Assembly: GCF_000003195.3 (NCBI RefSeq)
Contig: NC_012875.2
Coordinates: 17,988,398 to 18,052,397, forward strand
From: Sorghum bicolor
Taxonomy: Eukaryota; Streptophyta; Magnoliopsida; Poales; Poaceae
Direction: 5' to 3'
DNA: 64,000 bases
Below the pieces are notes generated by a model. The model was not told the DNA's origin. It was given only the letters and a program-made list of their open reading frames with translations, and did no database searches. Both the position numbers and the translations under genes were made by a program. This document shows, in pieces, positions 57,323 to 64,000 of this stretch. Within the stretch, counting starts at the first letter, position 1, and each line of letters begins with the position of its first letter.

Positions 57323-58405
57323 CTACACTCCAGGCTCGTCGCCCGAGTCAGCGTTGAAGATCGCCTCTCCATCCTCATCGCTAACTGGCTCAAGCTCCTC
57401 GTCCTCCACGTCCTCGTGCAAAGGTGGTGCAGCCACGGCTGGTCCATCTACCTCCATGCCGTCATCATCAGCCACAATCACCTGGGGTCCCACCTCTGGA
57501 TACACTGGTATAGGGCGAGGAATAGGGTGTAGTAGGTCGTTGAGACGGTGAATCTCCACAAGACCAGCCTCAATCTGATCCTGTAGATAGTTCTCCCGCT
57601 CAAGCGACTGGATCCGGTGCATCTCCCATGCCCGACGCCTGTTCTCCGACACACGGAGCGTAGTATCCCTCTCATGAGTGACCTGCACCAAGCGCTCCTG
57701 CACTGTCTCCCTCTCTCTAGCCAACTGACTCATCTGATCCTGCTTGTGATCTCTCTCAAATGGCCTTCACCCACTGCTACCTACGGTACTCCACAATGTC
57801 TTCCCTGTCATTGCGGTCCTTCTGTGCTTGTTCCAGGAGTCTAGCTTCCTTGCGAAACTTGCGAGCACGCTTTTCAGCCTTCTGTTGCATCTCCTGAGCC
57901 TGGCGAACAGCCACCATCACTTGTGCATAGGTGTCCTCTCACTGACTGAACAGCTTGAGCACAGCCATCATAGCACTCATAGCAGGACTGGAACTCTCAG
58001 CTCGCTCTCCTCTACCTCGGACCAACGCACAACCATCAGCCTGCTTCCACTCCGCCGCTGCTGGGTCAGTACGGGGAATGGAGGCCGCTGGTCCTCCTGT
58101 CAGCTCATCACCAAACCTCTGACAGATGTTGAGCAGCATAGCATGGGCTGCAACCTGAGCTGCTTCCCATGGAGTCTGCCCATCTGAGTTACAGGTCCAC
58201 CCAGTCCATGCAGGCCTGCCCCATGTGGAGGGACAACTCCCTGCACAGCAAACCATTGCAACTCTCCTGTCATATCCACCTCCCACCAAGAATACTGAGG
58301 TGGCTCAGTATATCCCACAGACTGCAGCACCCTCTAGAGCAAGGTAGGAGTGCCAAACTCGCTCAAGAAGGTGCCACTAGGGCGAGGTGAAGCGGGCACG
58401 TCCAT
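57323..58405 (-). pseudogene. Tek-C extra ORF, without H3-like tail
   Basis: The ATG at 58405 follows TCCTTTCCACAG. The protein begins MDVPASPRPSGTFLSEF, with no histone-like tail, then TPTLL, a stop where relatives have Trp, and the Trp-rich middle. A frame shift near 58215 follows. The coiled coil (RERETVQERLVQVTHERD) and the acidic C-terminus (residues rich in Asp/Glu up to the TAG at 57323-57325) are kept. It is the clear homologue of the Tek-B2 ORF and a distant one of Tek-B1. Confidence 0.8.
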
Positions 58406-59210
58406 CTGTGGAAAGGAATAGGAATACCATGGGTAAGAGAGAAATAATTTAAGCATCATTTATTTAATTAAAAGGGACGATATTTTAAGGGAAGGAGTAG
58501 ACAGAATGTATGTATGAATGCCACATGATGCATGCACGAACCGTACGTCCTCACAAACTTAGAAAATTAATATTCTAGCGGATGTACGGTGGCATACATT
58601 CGTCTCTTGATACGATAACTAGTGATTTACACGTGCGCTGTTAGAGTACCTGCAGAAAATTTCATTTCAGCCCAATAGTTCCCAATATTTCACTCAAGAA
58701 AGCAGTAAACTAAGTGCACATTGCTTGGACATGCCCCGCATGCACAAACAATGACACCACAACTACCCGAGAAATTAAATACTCCCCAATTAAGTTTCTT
58801 TCATGGTTCCATAGTTTTGACACGTAACCACTCCAGAAAAACCACCGCGAACACTCCCCTAGACCGCCGTTTGGACGATCATGCTCTCACAGCTCACACT
58901 TACAAGAACGTAGGTGCGACGTTGCATAATTTTAAATGTAGCGACATATGTGGCTAATTCACATATGAAGGCTACCTCTACCATTAGACCACAGGGTAGC
59001 ATAGTGCGGTCATCACACATCCATACCTGAGTACTGCCGGAGATGCATAAATAAAACACCCCAAGTCAGTACTTAAATAGCCACCTATAGTCCTTATATG
59101 GGCAAGGAGGATTCGACCACTGGCATAATTAAGTGTTGATTTTCACAATTTTATTTAAAAACTCTTTTTATTTTGAAATACACAAACACTGCATTTATAA
59201 TGCTGAACTT
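58406..59210 (-). other. Tek-C leader
   Basis: Non-coding leader of 0.8 kb, homologous to the Tek-B2 leader. I see no further motif. Confidence 0.65.
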
Positions 59211-59224
59211 GCTCTGATGCCAGC
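59211..59224 (-). promoter_or_regulatory. Primer binding site of Tek-C
   Basis: GCTGGCATCAGAGC on the - strand, adjacent to the 5' LTR; one base closer to the standard initiator tRNA-Met site than that of Tek-B1. Confidence 0.88.
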
Positions 59225-62200
59225 TGTCACGGAACCGACCAAATTATAAGAGTTAAAGTGTAGAAACGATCGACCAGCAATCAAGTTTCCAAACTTGAGC
59301 CCATATAATCCCGGTAGTCAACAGAAATCACGAAGGACTTCAAACCAACTTGCAACAAACCAAGATCGTAATAGTTCAACATAACACAACAAATGTTACA
59401 TAGTCATTCATTGCCGTCGAAGCGGCACCACATCGGAGTTACTTAGTTATTACAACACATGTTTGTAGTAGCGGAAGCAAAATATATTACAACACATATT
59501 TCAAAGTTCATTTCACAAGTTCTTGTTCACCTAGGGTCTTGTGCCATCCATCCAAAAGCAACAGGTACGAAGTAGTTAGAGAACCGTGCCCAACAGTTTA
59601 GTCCTCCTCCCCAGCGGGATGGAGACAGGTCTTGCAGAAGCCATCATAAAAGATATCATCTGCAATAGGTGGGAATAAACCCTGAGTACGAGGATGTACT
59701 CAGCTAGACTTACCCGTCTAGTAAAACATAAAAGACACCAAGGATCACGCAAGGCTAGGTATACAGTGGAGCTGGTTGACTCAACAGTTGCCAAAAGATT
59801 AATTGGTAGCTAAATTCTTGTAAAAGCATCATATTAATTATCATTAGCCTACCACTAGATTAGCACCTGTACTAAATCACATCACTTGATTATTACAAGC
59901 AATAATAACCATACCAAGTTCCTCATATGCTCTTTCTTGCTATCATCGTTATCACGAACCAATGTTCATTAGTGGATGCTACGTTTGCCGCTGCTCTGTC
60001 AAGTTCTCACTATTCGGGAGAGACGGCGATTCGAATCGATTCCTATCCAGCTGGAGGGTTATTCCTAGCACTCACCCAAGCATCCCCGTCGGGGAGCCAG
60101 CGGGTCACATCTGGTACGACTCAGGAATCACGGCTCCGATCAGCGCCGCACTCCCAAGGCTACCACTCTGCCAGAGAAGTCAGGAATTTTAACTCACCTG
60201 CCTTTGGTCTTATGCCAATGGCCCCCCGCACACCACACTTTCTCCGGTAGTGCACACTTTATACTTGCCGGTCTTCCGGCCTGAGTCATACTACTAGGCT
60301 TCTCGGTCGGAACGAGTTATCCGGCCAACTAAGTGTCAGGCATGCGTTCAACATGACAACAGGACGTACAACGATCGGTCCTTAGCTGCCACAGACAGAG
60401 TTACTATAACCTTGTGAAACTCCGCCCGGCTTAAGTCATTTTAATCAGGTTCCCTCCACGATAGCACATATAGACAATTGTGATCCGACCCAACCCTATC
60501 TCGCGCAGGTGACAGGATATCACCCGACTTCTACCGATTAAAGCATGTCTAAGGCACTACTTGATCCTAACTCTATAACCAGGTAGTGGTAAGATATCTA
60601 GACAAGGATTGAGTAAAATGCAGCAAAGGTTTCATCACAACTCCTATACGTAAATGCATCAATGGATCTAACATAATCATGTAAGCTTTCGAAATTAAAG
60701 TGGGAGACTTAAGATGCTCCGGGGCTTGCCTTTCACAAACGATGCTGGCTCGTGATTCGGGCACTCAACCTCCTCTTCGGGCTCCTTGTGTCCGGCTTGC
60801 TGGACCTCCACCTCCGGATTGCCCTCCTGGCCTTCGGGGTTCACCTGGAGCTCGAAAGAAGCTGTCGCGTCCGGTGCTCCTATTGCATGCATGATAAGTA
60901 AGAATGGGTGTATACTAGATGGGAATGAATGCTTGACAATGGAATTGGCACTTCACTGGACACTCATTTACTGAGTAAACTTCTAAGATTAACTCGCAAA
61001 GGATAACTAATTAACTTAGCGAGACTTGGCAAGTCAAACTATAAACAGCAAGCATCACATAACAGAACAGCTCCATAAACAGGTCATAACTATTGCCATG
61101 AAGATCCAACAAACATAAATGAGGACATTCTGGAAAGCTTATGAAATTGTCTACATTTCATATTTAGGCATCACAGCATGGTTCAAAAGTTAAACAAGTC
61201 AATTAAACAAAGTTCCAGGTTCTGTCCCAGAAAAAACAGAAAGCACCTATTTCTGGAACCTAACTTGGAAAAGCCATAACTTCAAAACTACTAGACCAAA
61301 TGATCCCAAATTTATACCACAGCTAGTTCATAAAGTTTACAACAACTTTGATTTAGACAAGTCTTCCAGAAAACCAAGTTATGAATAAGCAATGGTTGAA
61401 TTACTTCCTTGCTGTCCAGAACAGCTATGAACCTTCAGTTAAATATTTGATGACATAGCCAAAATATTTTCAGTGACAACCAAATGGCTCACAGGCACTA
61501 GCATACCATAAGATTACCAGAACAACATATGGCAACCCCAAAACATTTAATAACAAGGCATTTATTACTTTAATTCTATAGAGGGACATAATTACAAGAT
61601 ACCAGCAAAAGTGCTCAGAAAAATCTACAAATATTATAGAAGCACAAGCATAGCATCTTGACCATACCATAAAAATTTCAGAGTAATTGCACATGCCAAA
61701 CGTAAGATAAATATTTAACATGTAACAAGGTGCTTATTTCACAATTTAAGAAACATATCTTATATAGTATCAAACAACATATTTCAGATTATTTACATGT
61801 TACTAATACCATAAGCAAGTTTGACACCTGAGTAGAGCACCAGCATAAGCAGTATTTATTTACTATGATTTAAATAAGAAAACAAGCCATAGAATCAACA
61901 TAAATTACATATCACAGATATATCACTCCGAAAATCATGAAATATTTATCATAGCATTCTCATATCACTCAGAGCCTAGCATAAAATTTTCAGAACAAAA
62001 TGAGCAGTATATCAAGAGATATGAATTTATACATAAATAACAAGAATAAATCCTAATAATTATTTATCACAGAAAACATGGTACATTTTATGTTTTTGTT
62101 AAACACTAGCCATCTCAAGGAACATCACAAAATTTGTTTCACAGTTTTTGGATCTCAGAAACAGAAGATATGATTTTTGCAAGAAAGCCAAAAACCTGGA

Positions 62201-63800
62201 TTTGAATAAAAGAAAAGGAGGGAAACGATGTGACACTGACAGCGGGTCCCGCATGTCAGGGTCGTCTTCCTCACGGCCGAGGCGACTCTCACCGGCGATT
62301 TCTCCGCGACGGCGAGGTCTTCGGCCAACACACGGGCATCAACGTGATCCCCAGACCCTTGCGAACCGATTGACCCCCTTTTCCCCGCGGCGGAGCCACC
62401 GGAAATGGCTTGCCATCGATCATGGCGGCTCCGGAGGTGCTCGGCGTTACGCCGGAGCTCTCAGGCTGGTAGAGCGCGACCTAGGGTTTCCTACAGCGCT
62501 AGCGGACTACGGCGAAGCTTCCTAGGCAGGCGACTTGGCTTGAGACGGTGTGGAATGAGCTAGCCACGAGAGAGCCCAACTCCGGCGGAAACACGGCGGC
62601 GCTGCGCGTCGCGTCCGACGACGGTGAGCGCGGTAGATCATCCACCAAGTGGCGCTAATGTTCGCTAAGGACCTAAGCTACCTCTAGGACCTAACCAGAG
62701 AAGACGAGAGGCTCCGAGGACCTCGGCATTGAGTTCGCCGGAGAAGAAGGTCACGGCGACCCGATTTGGGGGAAGTCGGAAATGTCGGCTCACCGGAGGG
62801 TTTCACGGCGAGTTAGCGGGTGGAGGGTGGAGAGCGGTTCACGGCGGAGCTGTGGGCCAGTTTTGGTGAGTAGCAACGCAGCGACGAGCGCGATTGAGCT
62901 CGCCTGAGTGAGCTCGCGACGGTGTGCTCACTGCGGCCGCTTTTTGTGGCAAGAGAGCGAGAGGAAGGAGAGAGTGGACGCGTCCACTACGTCTGGGGCG
63001 TCGCCGTGGAGGTCATGCGCGCGCTGGGAGCTGACGAGCGGGGCCAGGAGCGACGTACGGGCACCAAATGTCGCCGATGTCCTGTCGCCGGTCGGCCACG
63101 TCGACGAGCTCGACTCTGAATCAGGCACGCGATCACCGACTGAAAGAGCAACTTCGACGATGATTAACTTCCAAACCAAAGCGAGTTAGGAGATGGTGTA
63201 GTTGACAAAGTTGAAGTACTAGCTGAGTTTCTACAACATTGTCAACTAGAGCGAAAGCCAGATCGGTCTGGATTGAGAGATATGAGGTTTTCAAAATCGA
63301 TCGAGCAAACTGTTGCGTTCCTAGACTTAGAAATAGCCCCAAATCTGCCTTGTGGGTTACTTTTGAGCTAGATGTGATCATTTTCATGAGATGGCCATAA
63401 AACAGCTTTTGTTCCTTATAAAATGTGCTACAACTTTGCTGTAGAAAGTTTTGACATGAAAATATTTTATGAAACACTTTTTAAAATCCTAAGCAAAAGA
63501 GGTTTCTAGGGCCTATACATGTAGGTATGACTTAAGTGATTATTTTGGAGAAGTGATCAACATGAACATTGTTCCTAAGGTTGAGTTAAGTATAGATAAA
63601 CTAATTACCAAGACTTAACACACAAGCATGAGCATGGTTCACACAAACACAAGCATAGGAAGCATAATTAATCAAGTTAAAGCACACTCAAGCATAAAAT
63701 GACATGGCTCAAGGTAGATGATGATCATGATATGCTTGAGTAGATGATGATGCTCAAGTTATGCATGTGCTTGATGCCACCATAACACTGGGGTGTTACA
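59225..63800 (-). repeat. Tek-C 5' LTR (right LTR)
   Basis: 4576 bp, starting TGTAACACCCCAGTGTTA at 63800 on the - strand. It holds the small ORF (60695-60892), the hairpin module (59682-59703) and the GC-rich block (about 62230-63130). Confidence 0.93.
60695..60892 (-). CDS. Small acidic LTR ORF of Tek-C, right LTR
   Basis: Same 65-codon frame as in the left LTR, with KGKPRSILSL as in Tek-B1. A few amino-acid differences separate the two LTR copies. Confidence 0.5.
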   Translation of the reverse strand: MHAIGAPDATASFELQVNPEGQEGNPEVEVQQAGHKEPEEEVECPNHEPASFVKGKPRSILSLPL

Positions 63801-63909
63801 GCTGCTTGTATTCCTCCATGGCTTTTGCCATGGCTTGCTTCTGCTCATCTCTGAGGTTGGCTTCCGTCACGGAGATAACGTTCTCCAAGTCGAAATCGGT
63901 ATTCGACAT
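63801..63909 (-). pseudogene. Tat-D gag, N-terminal end
   Basis: The ATG at 63909 starts MSNTDFDLENVISVTEANL and the frame runs to the Tek-C insertion. Across one copy of the GCTGC duplication it is in phase with the gag part at 47979 and 44143. The start lies 46 nt inside the LTR. Confidence 0.82.
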
Positions 63910-63956
63910 GTTGATCTTGATCTTAAATATGGTCCCACTGGGTGTAACAAAAGATG

Positions 63957-64000
63957 TGTTGATGCAAAAGCAGATCTGCAAACACAAAGGGCTAATACCC
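63957..64000 (-). repeat. Tat-D right LTR, edge only
   Basis: Starts TGTTGATGCAAAAGCAGATC and continues beyond the window; matches 40456-40499. The bases between it and gag do not look like a standard initiator tRNA-Met PBS. Confidence 0.7.

Larger units (their letters stand above)
47980..63800 (-). mobile_element. Tek-C: full-length, decayed Tekay-type chromovirus
   Basis: LTRs of 4596 bp (47980-52575) and 4576 bp (59225-63800) start TGTAACACCC and end GTGACA on the - strand. The internal region has a PBS, extra ORF, gag, protease, RT, RNase H, integrase, chromodomain and PPT, all interrupted by stops. The target duplication is GCTGC on the right (63801-63805) and ACTGC on the left (47975-47979), one mutation apart. 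It is inserted in the Tat-D gag. It is older than Tek-B1, judging from the many stops and LTR differences. Confidence 0.93.
40456..64000 (-). mobile_element. Tat-D: Tat-type gypsy element, runs beyond the window
   Basis: The LTR edge TGTTGATGCAAAAG is seen at 40456 and again at 63957, with about 40 bp of good match, so these are the same ends of the left and right LTRs. On the - strand gag starts at 63909, only 46 nt inside the right LTR. Gag is interrupted by Tek-C (47980-63800) and partly duplicated. No protease, RT or integrase follows gag before the left LTR region, so the copy is deleted or non-autonomous. The gag style is that of grass Tat elements. Confidence 0.78.

Noticed and set aside
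1..64000. CRISPR arrays, tRNA or rRNA genes, satellite arrays, DNA transposons with terminal inverted repeats
   Set aside because: None was seen by eye on either strand; all long repeats are explained by LTR pairs or by the 3836-bp tandem duplication. Small MITEs cannot be excluded without a library search.

Overview
This window is intergenic, repeat-dominated nuclear DNA of a plant, almost certainly a grass. I see no host gene, tRNA, rRNA, CRISPR array or satellite array. Nearly all of the 64 kb can be assigned to LTR retrotransposons inserted into one another. The grass assignment rests on chromodomain-bearing Tekay-type Ty3/gypsy elements with LTRs of about 4 kb and very GC-rich LTR cores, Tat-type gag, and a SIRE/Maximus-like copia LTR. 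The species cannot be told from the window. Labels used below are mine.

Left part (1-13341). Gyp-A (+ strand, Ty3/gypsy, CRM-like pol but lineage unproven) occupies 1-1167 and 9263-12108. It is split by Trg-H (1168-9262, - strand), a complete element with 1655-bp LTRs, target duplication TTAAG, a gag and two retropepsin domains, but no reverse transcriptase or integrase. Gyp-A itself sits in a degraded Tekay-like pol fragment (12109-13341), provisionally part of Tek-F.

Middle (13342-37020). Tek-E is an LTR fragment (13342-15054 and 29601-30459) split by Tek-B1 (15055-29595, + strand, duplication GAGGC). Tek-B1 is the best preserved element: near-identical LTRs of 3959 and 3904 bp, PBS, an extra ORF, gag, protease, RT, RNase H, integrase, chromodomain and PPT, with a single in-frame TGA. 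Then come Tek-G (30460-32203, 5' part of an LTR on the - strand), Tek-F (32204-35279, 3' part of an LTR on the + strand), and the truncated copia element Cop-1 (35280-37020, - strand).

Right part (37021-64000). Tek-B2 (37021-40455, - strand) keeps the start of gag, the extra ORF, the PBS and part of an LTR. Tat-D (40456 to beyond the right edge, - strand) is inserted in the Tek-B2 LTR. Tek-C (47980-63800, - strand, complete but full of stops) is inserted in the Tat-D gag. A later 3836-bp tandem duplication (42516-46351 and 46352-50187) copied part of the Tat-D gag and half of one Tek-C LTR.

Main discovery candidates: (1) the extra ORF upstream of gag in Tek-B1 begins with a close mimic of the histone H3 tail, in which K9 is kept and K4, K14, K18 and K23 are arginine; the same element encodes a chromodomain integrase, and the homologous ORFs of Tek-B2 and Tek-C lack the tail. 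(2) Every visible start codon of the extra ORF and of gag in three elements directly follows a 3' splice-site-like AG, and the LTRs share a GTAAGT / 8-bp hairpin / TTGCAG module, suggesting alternative splicing from one leader donor. (3) A small acidic ORF inside the LTRs of three Tekay-like families diverges mainly by synonymous changes in its most conserved part. (4) Trg-H is a gag-only element with tandem protease domains.
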